64,000 bases of DNA, from positions 156,313,345-156,377,344 of the forward strand of contig JALGPY010000002.1 in the NCBI GenBank assembly GCA_023055425.1, read 5' to 3'. Source of the DNA: Linanthus parryae. Its lineage: Eukaryota > Streptophyta > Magnoliopsida > Ericales > Polemoniaceae. This document shows positions 20,497 through 33,262 of this stretch, one piece after another (positions within the stretch are counted from its first letter, which is position 1; each line of letters opens with the position of its first letter). The position numbers and the translations under genes were made by a program. The notes below the pieces were generated by a model. It worked only from the letters and a program-made list of their open reading frames with translations. It was not told the origin of the DNA and ran no database searches.

Positions 20497-20890
20497 CTTT
20501 TTTTTGAAGGAATTTTATCAAATCAGGCCTCCGGCCCAAATCTAACCAACAAATCAGAGTCCAATACATTGATAGCCCAATCAGGTGGGCGTTGTGTCCA
20601 TCTATCAATTATACGTAGCTTGAGGGCTTGCTGTGCGAAATAGTGGGCAGCTGTATTCCACTTCCTCGGAATATGAGTGACCACGTGTCCATTGGTGTTA
20701 CCTAGTTAGCCGGTGTATTCTCCCACGAATACTTCAACCTCCGTTACATCTTTCGGAGGCTTCCCTTTCACTTGTCTGTTCACTTCTCTCTCTACAATCA
20801 GAGAGTCGGTTTCACACCATAGTTGGGTGTTCTATCGCCATTTTGATGCCATCTCTTGCCCTAAGCATACGACAAAGGTGGGGCCCTTTA
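20497..20890 (-). mobile_element. LINE 3' end, 5'-truncated (RNase H tail)
   Basis: On the minus strand a frame reads WCETDSLIVEREVNR and, after a stop, GHVVTHIPRKWNTAAHYFAQQAL, the middle and end of a plant LINE RNase H domain. It ends in an A-run (T8 on the plus strand at 20497). It differs from the LINEs at 4300 and 39061, so it is a third LINE family or branch. No clear target duplication. Confidence 0.75.
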
Positions 20891-20917
20891 TAAAATAAAT
20901 TAATAATTAAATAAAGA

Positions 20918-21096
20918 GGGATGCTATGCTTCACCCTTTTTTCTTCACCCTTCAAGTTCACCTCATATGTGTCAAGATATGATTGTTGATACTATTTATT
21001 TTAAGATAATTCTATAATCACATCACCAATAAAAAACATCCACGTAAGGGGTGAACTTGAAGGGTGAAGAAAAAATTGTGACGTTTAGCATTTCCC
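20918..21096. mobile_element. Miniature inverted-repeat element, 179 bp
   Basis: Left end GGGATGCTATGCTTCACCC and TTCTTCACCCTTCAAGTTCACC; the right end is its imperfect inverse (GGTGAACTTGAAGGGTGAAGAA ... GTTTAGCATTTCCC), giving about 45 bp of inverted repeat and an AT-rich middle. No coding. A clean target duplication is not visible (flanks are both A/T runs), so the superfamily is left open; Mutator-type is my first guess. Confidence 0.7.
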
Positions 21097-21199
21097 TTAA
21101 TTAAAAACTCAACTATTATGAATTTTCAACCATTAGGGACTGTAATGCAAGTACATAATTTGTTATAGAATCAATTTCGAACCCCATTTGACATCCATC

Positions 21200-22166
21200 A
21201 ACACAAACAAATTCTATCTACGTCTACTAGAATTCAATTTAGCCCTTCCTTGCAAATTAGTCCTACTAAGTTTGCAAGGTGTTGCAAAGTGATCCTTCTA
21301 ATTAATGAATCATATTAATTTATGCCCAAATCTAGTTCAACTCTATATAGCGTGTGACCCCATAGGTTCTATCTAGTTGGTAGCAACAATTTGCTAATAT
21401 GGAGCAGTTTCTAGCAAAACATCCATTCTAGCCAACTAATAGAATAGTCATCCGACAAACCTTGTACAAGTAATTGTCACATCCCTTTGTCTCTATATCC
21501 GGATTAGAAACGAGACATACAAGTCACACTCGTATATCCAATCCATAGTTTCTCGATCCAGGGAATAGCCATATTCGTGCAAATAACATCAGTATCCCAT
21601 ATTGATTTATTTGAGTCTGGCCAGACATTCTATAAGCACTATCCCTCGAGTGGCCTTGGATATTTGCTCCCGTTGTGTGGGAGGGAAATTTTTTATCTAC
21701 GTCCACTACAGTCTCTAAGCTTGCTTCTTATTGTATCCGGTACACGCCTTTATAGCTACCTAGTTACGGTGTAGCGCTTGACGCTACCAAAATCACAATA
21801 ATCCACAACATATCTAGTGACTTCAATTCTAAGGATGAAATTACCATTGCACCGCGAGAAGCTCTTGCGACTTTAACATAACATGTATGTAGCCTTCTCG
21901 GAGATGGTTCAATCCAGTGCGCCATTACCCTTAATGCACACCCATGTGTTGGATCATGATATCTCTATATCAATCCAACCCCATACTAGTCTATAGATGA
22001 TTGTCCCATTAATCATTATACTGGACTAGGGATATTTAAGATAAACAACACAATTGTAAATCTAAGGACTTCATTATATTAAATATCCAATACATAATAC
22101 AATGAATTTTCTAGCAAAAATAAATTCATACTAAACTAGATTGCCTCTAGGGCATCTATTCCAACA
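21200..22166 (-). repeat. 3' LTR of copia copy A, truncated
   Basis: Ends GCATCTATTCCAACA (minus-strand start TGTTGGAATAGATGCC) and matches the copy C LTR 56964-57930. About 460 bp at the other end are missing. Polypurine tract CAGTGGGAGTAC (minus) adjoins at 22167-22178. Confidence 0.85.
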
Positions 22167-22230
22167 GTACTCCCACTGGCTTCTTTAGATTGTTAGATTG
22201 TTAGATTCAACACAATTGTAAATCTAATAA

Positions 22231-22431
22231 CTAATCAAATGAGTCTCGAAATCCATCCTTATGGAGTCTAGAAATGCATTTCTCGTTTATCTGGCCTAAA
22301 CGACAGTGCCATAGGTATGTGGAATTTAAATTGTTAGATTCAATCCTATTAGTATTTATGTTATAGACGGAAATATCTAGATCAAGGATATAAAACCCAT
22401 TAGACAAAAGTGCATTACAATTTGCATACAA
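22231..22431 (-). pseudogene. Copy A pre-integrase fragment
   Basis: Minus-strand 67 codons containing NSTYLWHCRLGQINEKCISRLHKDGF, wherein the histidines of the integrase HHCC zinc region are visible (HCRLG, RLHKDG), preceded by the spacer LDLDISVYNINTNRI shared with copies B and C. It stops before the CxxC pair, where the deletion to the LTR begins. Confidence 0.85.
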
Positions 22432-22439
22432 TCAAAATA

Positions 22440-23345
22440 AACGGATCAACACTTGTCATTTATAGGGATATAAAACTTTATTGCCAATACAAGAAGCTGC
22501 TATAATGCTCCAACTCATAGAAGGGCATAAAAACATTTGTCAAATTCATTGATAATTCGAGATGGTATAGATACATGATAAGTTCCTACGGCTAATTTAG
22601 CAAATTTTTCTTCATTGCCCCCACGTGTAGGTGTGTCTCTCCCTTATTCAATGGTCTACAACTCTTAATATCCTGCACATTTCTTTAAATGTGAGATCCT
22701 CATCCAGTATCTAATACCCATGATGATGAGATAGACTCACTGAATTCTATAACAAAGATACCTAAAGTGAAATTCATAATTCCCTTATTTTCTTCTTCCA
22801 GGTACTTCGGGCAGTTCCTCTTCCACTTTACCACCTTTGGGCTTTAAGACAACTTCCTTGTATCTAGCGACAAACTTGCTATTACCCTTTGGATTGGGAC
22901 ACACTTTTTTTTCCTCTCCCATATCGTATAACCATCATTATGGCTTTTCTTTTGCTCATATTAGTGCTTTGTTCATCAATTTCAATCATATCGAGTAAGT
23001 TTCTTTAGAACAAAGATTTTGGCACTTCAAACCTTTTCATGTCTAGCTCGCTCTTTCAAAGAGTTTCTTTAAATTTATGATCATATCATACGCCTCCATG
23101 TTCTCTACTTGCTTCCAAAGCTCAGAGTTCATGGCAGCTAACATGAGGCAAGTCACATCCAAAGAATCATCTTTTGGTGCTACTTTCTTGGGCTTTAGTG
23201 GCATTGGCAGCTAGTGGAAAGAAACTTTTTGCTCTAGTATGTACATCTTTTCTAGCTTGAGAACAATTATCAAGTCTTGTACCAGTCTAAAAAATTCATT
23301 CCGATAGTTTGTGCTTCTCAAGGACCGAACAAAATTATCGATTCT
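22440..23345 (-). pseudogene. Copy A gag and protease, decayed
   Basis: Minus-strand remnants in several frames. The protease DTG is present near 22705 but followed by TGA where copies B and C have Cys (DTG-stop-GSHI). The zinc knuckle has lost its first half: only WKRNCPKYLE survives near 22805-22840. Gag text further right is broken by many indels. Confidence 0.75.
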
Positions 23346-24923
23346 TGTTGATTGTTTGCCATTGGAATTCTACACATAATGAGAGATGCAGTTTTAGTAT
23401 CGTGAATTATTATACTATACTTAACAATGGCTAGATTATTTAATATAGCTCTCACTATTTTTCTCGGATTAACAACCTTCACTATTAATGTGAAAATATT
23501 ATATATCTTCTAGTGGGCCAAGATCAATATTTCACCTACTCTTGGGTCTGCTTTGGCAGGTCACCCAAAATTCAGCTGTTTAGGTAGGAACAACTTCCAA
23601 TTGCATCCAATGCAACTCTTGGTTCAATTAGGCGAATAACCTTTTATTCTTTATCTATCTCATAGGTAACTCCTAATTGCCTTGCCTCTAAGCTTTCAAT
23701 CCTATTGAAGTAGCTTAGTTACGTTTGACCTCTTACTTCAGCAGTCGCACATTACTTGCCTCTGCTGTCGCGTCACATCATGATGAATCTAGTCGCGTTG
23801 CTTTGGAAAGCCCGAACTCAATACATCTTAATCATGACGAGTGCTAAGCAAGAGAAGGCAAAACACAATATTATCGTTGAGGGTTTTTTTTGTCATATTA
23901 ATTTGTTGATCATATCAATTGATCTACTCATATGGATTGGGCAATCCCAAATGAAAGATCCAAATAGTTTTCTAATTATCTTATTATCGTTTTGCATGCA
24001 TCATCCATACATCAAAATAAACAATATAAATAAATAATAAATAAACGTGGTATGGATGTGGACCCTAGAACTAAGATATTCCCAAGCCATATATACCCTA
24101 AAACAGCAAGCTCATCTCTGTGTGCTTTCGTCTTTGGTCCATGCGTCCTAGCTTGTGGGTCTTCGCCTTATTGTGGTCTCTTTGGTCTTCGATATTCTCT
24201 CCATGCCTTGACTATATTCCATCTATCTAATTCTAGCTAATAACTATAAACTAAATAGAGGAACCTCACACGCGAGGGAGAAGAGGACATGCATGCCGTA
24301 AAATTAATTACATTAATTACATCAAAACCAAAACCAAACCGCTAAATTAAATATCCACACAACTAAGGCCACATCCAACCACCATGCGATAAAACACATG
24401 AAACATTTAAGATCCAATTTTATCGCTGGGTCATTTTTAATTGAATTGTGATAACTGGGTCGAAAAGGTCAAATCGTTAAAAATGGTCAAACCATGGCCG
24501 AACCGATCAAACCAGTCAGATCAGGCCGAACCGGTCAAACCGGTCGGTCTTGGCCGAACGGGTAGACTGGTCAGCGCTAAGGCTAGCGCACCAAGAGGCG
24601 GTAGGACAACTTTGGCCGAATCTCTGGGTAGAAAAATAAATATATTCCTTCCGCTTGTGGCCGAATCCCAATGTGGGACAGAAAACAACCTTTTTCTTCC
24701 AAACTTTGCCCTGATACTAGTTTTACATTACCAATTAATTAATACATCATATGTATACGAAAATTCACTATTTTCACATTGTATGTAAAATTAGTAAATT
24801 CTCTCATGAATCATATTCATGGCGTATCATGATACACATATCAGTTTTATGAGAATTTTAATAGATACGATGTAAGATGATAAAACGGATAACCAGATAT
24901 ATAACATGATGCGCTATTGACCT

Positions 24924-24936
24924 GGATCTGATACCA
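24924..24936 (-). other. Primer binding site of copia copy A
   Basis: TGGTATCAGATCC on the minus strand, one base from the 5' LTR end; one or two changes from the tRNA-Met site. Confidence 0.8.
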
Positions 24937-24937
24937 C

Positions 24938-26359
24938 TATAGGGTTTTGATGCATGTTACTCAGCGGAAATACAAAAAAATCTGCTCAAAAGCCTCCATG
25001 AATCGCAGGAGAAGCATTCATAACGTGAAAAAGGAGATAAAGTTACCTTGTTACTATGACTGATCACTTCGTAGAATTGATGTCCACGCCTCTACAGATA
25101 TCCACACTATAGGATCTTCGACTAGAAATCCATATACATTTTGTGGTAGCAGTGTAAAAGAAGGAGGAATCACCAAGGAGCTTGATCCAATCAAGCGTGA
25201 AGCGGAACAATGGAGGATGAGGAGTCGGCCTCTCTTTCAGCCGTCGGCCCTAGGGACATTCGACCCTCTCTTTCTCTTCTCTCCTTTCCTCTAATTATTT
25301 CATCTAATGAAATATTAGTGTCAAACTAGACTTTTTATATAATTAATAACTCCTTTTTAATTATAAAATGCTCCACTACTCATCCGATCCATACTTGGAT
25401 TAATTAGTAGTTCAGTCCACTTTGCTATTTAGTCCAACTAAATAGGTACGTTGTTTCACTTTGATCCTTTATTCTTTTATCTGTTAATTCATCCTACTAA
25501 TTAACATCTACATGTAGTATAATACTTTGGTGCGTGACCATGCAGGTTCCTATTACATTGGCAGGAGAAATTACAAACATTGAGCGGTGTCTAGTAACAC
25601 ATCAATGCTACCCAACTAATAAGAATGGTCAGTGATCTGACAAACCTCTGTGACAAAAGTTACCGTGCTGTCTCATCCCTTTGTCACAATATCCGGAATA
25701 GACACGAGACACATATGTCACACTCGTATATCCAGTATATAGTTTCTCGATCCTGGGAATAGACTTATCTGAACACATAACAACATTATCATATATTGAT
25801 TACCTGAGGCTGGTAAGACATTTATAAGTACTACCCATCGAGTGGCTGAAAATACATGCTCCTGTTATGTGGGAGGGAAAAATCTTATCTTCGTCACTAT
25901 TATCTCTCAACTTCATATCATGCCCGGTTATCGCCTTTATAGTAACCCAGTTACGGTGAAACGTTTGACGACATCAAAACATGATAATTCACTACTAGAG
26001 TATCTAGTAGTTGCAATTCAAAGGAGCACAACACCATTTTCATTACGAGAAGCACTTGTGACATTCACATAACTCCCATGTAGCCTTCTCGTGGTGGGTC
26101 AATCCAGTATGCCATAACTCCTAATGCATACCCATGTGTTAGACTTAATGTCTACATATCAATCTACCCACATACTAGTCTCCATGCATGGTGATCGTCC
26201 TACTAACCAATATACTTGAATAGAGATAATTTAAGATAAACAACAATTGCAATCTAAGGACTTCAATATATTAATATATCCATATATAATTAAATGAATA
26301 TTCTAGCCAAAATAATGTTCACACTAAAATAGATTGCCTCTAGGACATCTAGACGAACA
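24938..26359 (-). repeat. 5' LTR of copia copy A
   Basis: About 1,422 bp; the minus-strand end reads CATCAAAACCCTATA (others end CTACA), and the start is altered to TGTTCGTCTAGATGTCC. It matches the LTRs at 30196, 36914 and 56964. Confidence 0.85.
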
Positions 26360-27386
26360 CTTTGTGCTTACATGAAGATGGGTGAAAAATACTCCTCTAC
26401 CTAACGACAGTGGTCATACACGGTCGAATAAAAGAATCGGCACTTTGTATGAAGCACAAATTTAGAATTAGTCAGCCCTGAAATGCTTCCCTAGACATGT
26501 CCATGGAGAATTAGCGTCACCATAAGTTTCATTGCGTTAAGCGCTACTTTCATAGAACTCTCTCCAGCCTATATGATTTGAAGTAATTGCCCTTTATCCA
26601 TATTTGTTATTTTGTTATTTTAAATTTATATTTTACAACTAATCTGAGCTAATCTAAATACGGGTTTACTATCATTAAAAGGTGGGCTGACTCAAGATAA
26701 AAAAAATGCAGACTCAAAAATAAACGTGAAACTAAAAAAATGAAAAAAACTACAACAAAATTAAGGAATACGATAAAGTTAATATAATCTATATGCTGAC
26801 CTGCCGATGCACGACTCACCTTACACTTACAGGATGCCATGCCTTCATGGCATGTAACTAGTTAGCCAGAGGTACCCACGTCATCATCGCAGTACCAATA
26901 GTCGTGGGTTCGATAGAGAAGAAACTCAGGAAACAGAAGGGATGGATCATGCAATGCCAGAAGGGTCTGCTGGGTGGATGCGTGGACATCATGAGAGTGC
27001 TCTCTGAATCATGATTTTCACGGGCTTCTTGAGAAATATCAGAACGTGTGGCTCGCACTTCCCCCAATAGGGATCCTAACTGGGCTGTCAAGTGGTCAAA
27101 ACCTGGAAAATTGATTGGAGGGTTTTGGTGGGCAGTAAACTGGTCTGGAGAAAGGGGCACTTGGTCCATGGGAACTTTGGCCTCATCTCATCATGCCCTT
27201 CATCACCTGGAAGGACCGGTGGTGGAGTGTGTCCTTCTCTAATTATCTTATCTTTCTCAACCACAAACCGAGGCTATTTTTCTATGAAGGTAGGGTCAAC
27301 TATCATCTAGATCTCGTCTATTAGGTCATTGGCTAAGACAAGATGAGAGATGCAATGAGGGAACCCATTTGGGTGTCAACCATTGG
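26360..27386. other. Unassigned spacer with a weak gag-like ORF
   Basis: No clear element boundaries. A minus-strand ORF at 26858-27169 (FDHLTAQLGSLLGEVRATRSDI) has the look of a gypsy gag N-terminal helix, but nothing conserved enough to name. 26360-26850 is AT-rich with no recognisable content. Confidence 0.25.
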
Positions 27387-27391
27387 TAATG

Positions 27392-28957
27392 TGATAGCGC
27401 CTTTTAGGATCTATATTTCTTTAGCATTTACTACATATTTAAAAGGGTTTTGGGAGAGTTCGTAGCCTAATATTGATGTTTGATGCATGATTATCACTTG
27501 TTTATTCATATGCTTAATTCTAGTCCGGGCACGTTTTACATGATGATTTGTGCTTTATTTGATGGATTTAATCGCTTGGTATAGTGTTTGTTGTCTTTGA
27601 CAGGAAACAGGGCATAATGAGTGATTTGGATCAAGAACGTGAGCTTTGGAAGAAAGGAAGGACACGGGAAGAGGCTCAGAACCAAGAAGTTGAAGATTTA
27701 AGAACAATTCTTCAAGGCATTTCGTACGAAATCAAGAGAATTTTCGCACAAAATCATCTCGTACGAAGTGTCCCTCATTTGGCAAGAAATAGACGGGACT
27801 TCGCGCAAAATTTTTGGGGCAAAAATGCAAATATCAAGACATATACTTCTTTACTTCAACCTAAGCGCAAAGGAAGAAGGGAGAGACTCAAGAACAATAA
27901 AGAGAGATAAGGAGAAGCTATTGGGAGCATCAAGAAGCAAGGGACCAATCTTGGATCAACGCCATAATCATATTTTTAGCGTTTGATCTTATTTCTTCCT
28001 TTCTTTCTCGTATGAAATATTTGAACATGTGTTCTTTAGTTATGAGTAGTTAAACTCATACCTAGGCATCTATGGAGAGCCTAGGGTGTATGTTTTGATG
28101 AAATATTTTCTGGATTCATGACTTTCATGATTTAGGGTTTGTGATTGAATGAGATTTCGTTCGTTGAGTCATGTTGAGCTCTTTTGTTGACATACTAGAG
28201 TTAATTTTTGTGATGAATGTCATCTATTTCCCATTCAATAATTAAACCTAGCTGAATGATGATCATAGTTAGTTAATATCTTGTATATTGTTCTTAAACC
28301 TTAGCAAGTTAGGAGTCATGACCTGTGTTTGCTAATTAACTAGTGAGTGTGTGAAAGCAAATCTACCCTAGTTGGGAGGAGTATACAAGTGCATTCTTGA
28401 TTCAATGAGACCGAGAGGTGAGTTGAGTGGGAGTGGCTAGAAGAGGGTAGATTCGGTAGGATATAGTGAGTGTTTGTGTGGAGGTGGTCTGAAATGACAT
28501 CGTTGCCTTACATTGTAATTAGCCTACTAGAGAGTATTGGTAACCCAAATGGCCTGAGAGGGACATGATGGTACCAGTGCGTAGAACGATAAGAGAACGA
28601 TGGGTGATTGTCAATACTATTACCTACCATAGCTAATTAATGATTTATCATGTTAGAACATGAAATCCGGAATCGTCAAAACTACCCTAGGCGATCTATA
28701 GATGGCCTAGATTTCTCCATCTTGCTATAATCAATCATTTATGTTGGTTTATTTACTTACAATTGCTAGTCACTTGATTGAGGGTCACAACACTCCATTC
28801 TACAATTTCTTGTTACTGGTTACTTAGTGAAGTAGATTTAGTTGTTGACACTTAGAAAAGTAAACACCTTCCTTTGGGTTCGATAAATTGGAGTCCTAAA
28901 TATCCACTCTATTACTTGACCGTATACTTGCGCAATACGCGTAATATAGGCGCGTCA
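27392..28957 (+). mobile_element. Solo LTR, gypsy-type, 1,566 bp
   Basis: Starts TGATAGCGCC and ends GGCGCGTCA, an imperfect terminal inverted repeat. The flanks are perfect TAATG duplications (27387-27391, 28958-28962). Near the 3' end, TTTGGGTTCGATAAATTGG and ACTTGCGCAATACGCG are the phrases usual just before the end of such plant LTRs. ORFs inside (27584-27986) are probably incidental. No interior, hence a recombination product. Confidence 0.85.
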
Positions 28958-29019
28958 TAATGGGAAGAAGAAGAAGAAATGGCTCCATTGTTATTTTATC
29001 CCAATCTTTGTCCAACTAT

Positions 29020-29340
29020 TCTCCTTGAGGATAAGGTTCTTTTCGACCCAAAGGAGTTGATACAGGTCAACCGATCCGACAACAAACGAGACGCCAAGCA
29101 TATCGACGTTTTTAGATAAATAGATTTAATTACATTATAAGAGTTCTTAGAGCGTAATACAAGCTCCGTCCGTTTTTTAAGGTTCTTTCCCGGGCCGTAT
29201 TTAGTGGGTGAAACCGTTAGGGTTAGGATTTGTATATTTAATGTTTTTCTTTTCACAATTAATCAATAACAAAAATCATGAAACCCTAGTCTCGTCTCAT
29301 TGGTCTCTTTCCCAACTCCCTTGATCCATTAACGAATCAA
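29020..29340 (+). mobile_element. Gypsy remnant, plus orientation: pol tail and LTR start
   Basis: A plus-strand frame at 29026-29060 reads LEDKVLF then GVDTG-like sequence, the usual end of some plant gypsy polyproteins, running into TGATACAGGTCAACC (29059). This LTR shares TTCTTTCCCGG and following text with the gypsy LTR at 29505-29811, which lies in the opposite orientation. The right end is unclear. Confidence 0.55.
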
Positions 29341-29504
29341 TACAAAATTCAATTAGAACGAAGTTATAATAACAAGCATTGCCCTTGAGAATTTAAAATG
29401 GCTAATGCAACAATCAATCTTGGATTTTGTTCGTAACACTTTACATTATCAACCATTTAATTCCAACCATAAATACGTATTAGTGAGTCAATAGACATTT
29501 AAGT

Positions 29505-29811
29505 TGATACAATAAACATATCAATAATAAATACGAGAAGTTTAGAGAGGACGAGAGTTAGGAAATTGAGATATTTCATTATTATGAATAATATAAGCAA
29601 TTACAAGCCCTTAAATAGAAAAGCAATCATAACCCTAAACTATACGGTTCGACTGACAGGCCGGGAAAGAACGTAAAAAGAATCCAGTTTGTTATTTAAC
29701 TAACTAAATATTAAATGAATAATAATTATAATTAAGTAACTAATACTAATTAAATAATAATAAATAATAAATAATATTAAGCCACGACGAAGATACGGGT
29801 AACCTGTATCA
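29505..29811 (-). repeat. 3' LTR of the gypsy element
   Basis: 307 bp; minus-strand start TGATACAGGTTACCCG, end TGTATCA. Pairs with 38969-39060 plus 44661-44904. Confidence 0.85.
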
Positions 29812-30195
29812 ACTCCCCTGCGGTTGACAAACACCTTCTCCTCAAGGTGAATGTGTGGAAAATCGTCAATAAGCCCGTGAAAATACTTGGACCGCTTGCA
29901 TGGCTTGCCCAGATAAAATAGTCGGCGAATGACCGTGAAAATATAATGTTGGATGATAAATCGGATAACACAAACCCCATAATTGGACTCGGGAAGGCAA
30001 AAAACCCTGGAAAGAGTCTGGGGCTTAAAAAGTTGGAGGTAGTGGCTAGAAAGAAGCAACAAACTATATGTTGGCTCACTTGGAGCCGTAAGGAAGCCAG
30101 TGGCTAAGCCAAGCCGATTCCTGAGGTCGGCTAACTCGAGCAGTGGTCGAGTCGGGATCCCATTAGCTGCTTGATCGAGCCGAATAGGAGTCAGT
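29800..30195 (-). pseudogene. Gypsy polyprotein C-terminal end
   Basis: On the minus strand the frame passes FHGLIDDFPHIHLEEKVF and NRRGVDTGYPYLRRG, the conserved tail of several plant gypsy polyproteins, and overlaps the LTR start, as is usual there. The upstream enzyme domains are missing; copia copy B begins at 30196. Confidence 0.7.
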
Positions 30196-31557
30196 TGTAG
30201 GGTTTTGATGCATGATACACATCGATTTCTTGATCAAATCCCTTCATGAATCGAAGACTAAGCTCTCATAACGTGATAAAGGAATTAACGTTTACCTTTT
30301 GGGTTTGTGTGATAACAAAGAAGAATAGTGTCCTCGTCTCTACCGGTATCCACACCTTAGGATTGAGAACTAGGTTCTTCTCCACACCTTGTTCTAGCAA
30401 AGTCGAAGTAGAAATCAAGCAATCATGCAAAATGGACCAGGAGGCCGAGGGGTTTGGCTGAGCTCCTTGTGCCGTCGGGTAGGGTGTTCGGCCAACTCTT
30501 GTCTTTCTCTTCTTGCTCTATTATTTCACTCAATGATAACTCTTATGAAATAATAGAACTATGAATAAATCCTTATTGATTACGAACTTGCCCCAATACT
30601 AATCATGTCCATACACGAATTAGTCTATTTTGTAACTTATTCTTACCAACTTTGCATGTTGTTGCGTTTTGATCCTTGATCCATATAATTGTTAATTAGT
30701 CCAATTAATTAACATCCATATCCGGTTTAATTCTTCTGTTGTGTGGCCTTGTAGGTTTCTATTAAGTTGGTAGTAAAAATTACAAACATTAAGAGTTGTC
30801 TAGCAACACATCCATGATCTCAATTAATAGAAATAGTTAGTGATCTGACAAACCTTGTGCCAAATGTTACCGTGTTGTATTGTCCCTTTGTTCTAATCTA
30901 GATTGGACACGAGAAAAAAATGTCACAATCGTATATCCAATCCATAGTTTCTCGATCGTGGGAAGAGGCTTATCTGAACAGTTAACAACAATATCACATA
31001 TTGATTTATCTGATTCTTGCTACATATTCCATAAGCTCTACCCCTCGAGTGGCCACGAATATTTATTCCCATTATGTGGGAGGGAAAAATCCTCTCTGCA
31101 TCACTACCATCTCTCAGCTTGCTTCCAATCATATTCGATTACCGCCTTTATTTGTAATGTTTGATGGGATCAAAACATGATAATTCACAACTAGAGTATC
31201 TAGTGACTTCAAGTCTAAGGACTACAAGACCATTGTCGCCACGATAAGTGCTTGTGACATTCACATAATTCATATGTAGCTTTCTCGTGGTGAGTATATC
31301 CATTATGCGATTACTCCTAATGCATACCCATGTGTTAGACTTGATATCTCCGTATGAATCAACCCACATACTAGTCTCCATGCATAGTGATTATTCTATA
31401 AATCAATATATTTGACCATGGATATTTATGATAAATAACAATTGTAATCTAAGGACTTCAAAATATTAAATATCTTCATAAATAATAAAATGAATATTCT
31501 AGACAAAAAAAATGTTCATACTAATATAAGATTGCCTCTGGGCCATCTACTCCAACA
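30196..31557 (-). repeat. 3' LTR of copia copy B
   Basis: 1,362 bp; plus-strand start TGTAGGGTTTTGATG, end CATCTACTCCAACA. Polypurine tract (AAGTGGGAGAC on minus) adjoins at 31558-31568. Confidence 0.88.
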
Positions 31558-32541
31558 GTCTCCCACTTGCACTAGAGCCAATCTGGTGCATCTCATATGC
31601 CAATTGATCTAGTGTAGCCCTCTTGCTTTCGCTGAACAAGCGGCTTTTTAAGTGGATCTGAAATATTATCATCTGTTGAAATCTTGCATATCTTCACATT
31701 TCCTCGATTGACAATCTCTCGAATAAGATAGAATATCCTGAGTATGTGTTTGTATGTCTGGTGTGACCTGGGTTCCTTGGCTTGTGCAATCGTCGCAGTT
31801 GTGTCACAATAAAATGCGTTGGGATCCACAATGCTAGGAACCACACCCAGTTCAGTGATGAACTTCTTAATCCAAACAACTTCCTTTGATGCACTGATGC
31901 AGCAATGTACTCAGCTTCAATTGTGGAATCAGCAACTGTCTCTTAATTGGAACTCTTCCAGCTCACAGCTCCTCCATTTAGGAAAAACACATAACCATAC
32001 TGTGATATGTAATCATCCTTGTCGGTTTGGAAGATCGCGTCACTGTAACCTCTTACAATGAGTTCTTACTCCCCTCCATATATCAAGAATGCATTATTAG
32101 TTCTTCTCAAGTACTTAAGGATATTCCTGAAAGCAATCCAGTGACTCTCACCCACATAATACTGGTATCTACTTGTCATACTCAAGGCGTATGACACATC
32201 TGGTGTAGTACATAACATGGAGATCCACTAGCCGATGCATATGGTATTCTACTCATGCGGTCCTTCTCAATCTGATTGGAAGGAAAGTCAGCCTTCGTAA
32301 GGGTGACTCCATGCGACATGGGAAATAATCCTTTCTTTGATTCTTGCATGTTGAACTATTTCAACACCTTTTCTATATATGTAATTTGACTTAGGCCGAG
32401 CAACTTCCTTGATCGATCCGTATAGATCTTGATACCAAGTATATATGCTGCATCCCCTAAGTCTTTCAATGTGAATAAGTTGCGTAGAAAATATTTAATA
32501 GATTGCAAGGTAGGAACACCATTTCCAATGAGTATTATGTC
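31558..32541 (-). pseudogene. Copy B RNase H and RT C-terminal part
   Basis: 31593-31844 on the minus strand reads FYCDTTATIAQAKEP and ICKISTDDNISDPLKKPL, the final RNase H motif and polyprotein end. Between 31860 and 32540 the RNase H start and RT connection can be followed only in shifting frames (for example SSNWV, a WKS-type remnant). It corresponds to 63180-63990 of copy C, which is open. Confidence 0.8.
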
Positions 32542-33042
32542 TTATTCATACAAGACCAAAAATACTAAAAAGCTCCCACTAACCTTCATGTACACACAAG
32601 GTTCATCTTCTTTTTTGATAAAGCCAAACTCTTTGGTTGCATCATTAAAATGTAAAATCCAACTCCTAGAAGCTTGCTTCAACCCAAAAATGGATCGTTG
32701 CATACAGAAACGTTGTTTTGGCATCCATCTACCAATTCTCATAGTCGTGATAAGCTACCATAGCAAGCAAGATGCGAATGAATTTGGTTATCGCGAATGG
32801 GGATAAGGTTCATCATAGTCTATACCATGAATCAATTTGAATCCTTTTGCCACCAATCGGTCCTTATAGGCAATCACATTGCTATCCTGGTTGGGTTTCT
32901 TCTTGAAAACCCATTTGGTGGTTCCACTAAAGTCCATACTTTATTGGTATACAGGGATTCCATTTCGGATCTCATGGCTTCAAGCCACTTATGAGAGTCT
33001 GGACCCTTTATGGTCTTTCCATAGGTTGTAGGCTCATCATTC
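32542..33042 (-). pseudogene. Copy B reverse transcriptase fragment
   Basis: Minus-strand 32542-32742 reads IFGLKQASRSWILHFND and VSGSFLVFLVLYE, stopping where the YVDD box should start (VLYE then frame loss). 32760-33040 carries, in other frames, the KWVFKKK and EAMRSEMES regions. The polymerase active site is not intact. Confidence 0.8.
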
Positions 33043-33262
33043 ATGAGCAGTACGTCATCGGGCTCAGTTACGAAAATTCCGCTCCTTCTGGCCCCTCACG
33101 TATACTACCAGACCTACGAAGCTCCTGTGTTACTTGAGCAGGTTGTTCCACAATATCTTGTGGTTCCTACTCATGTTCCATTGTTGTATCAGTGTTTCCT
33201 GGTTCTCAAGCCTCTTCAAGTTCTACGGTCCTCCCACTGGGTTCTTTAGAGATAAACTCTCT

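Larger units (their letters stand above)
21200..26359 (-). mobile_element. Copia element copy A (Angela/BARE-like), internally deleted
   Basis: Minus orientation: 5' LTR 24938-26359, interior 22167-24937, 3' LTR remnant about 21200-22166. The interior keeps the 5' leader, gag, protease and pre-integrase, but the 3' LTR follows the pre-integrase within about 65 bp, so integrase, RT and RNase H are deleted. LTR sequence and coding match copies B (30196-38290) and C (56964 onward). The left LTR end is lost near 21200, so no target duplication can be checked. Confidence 0.85.
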
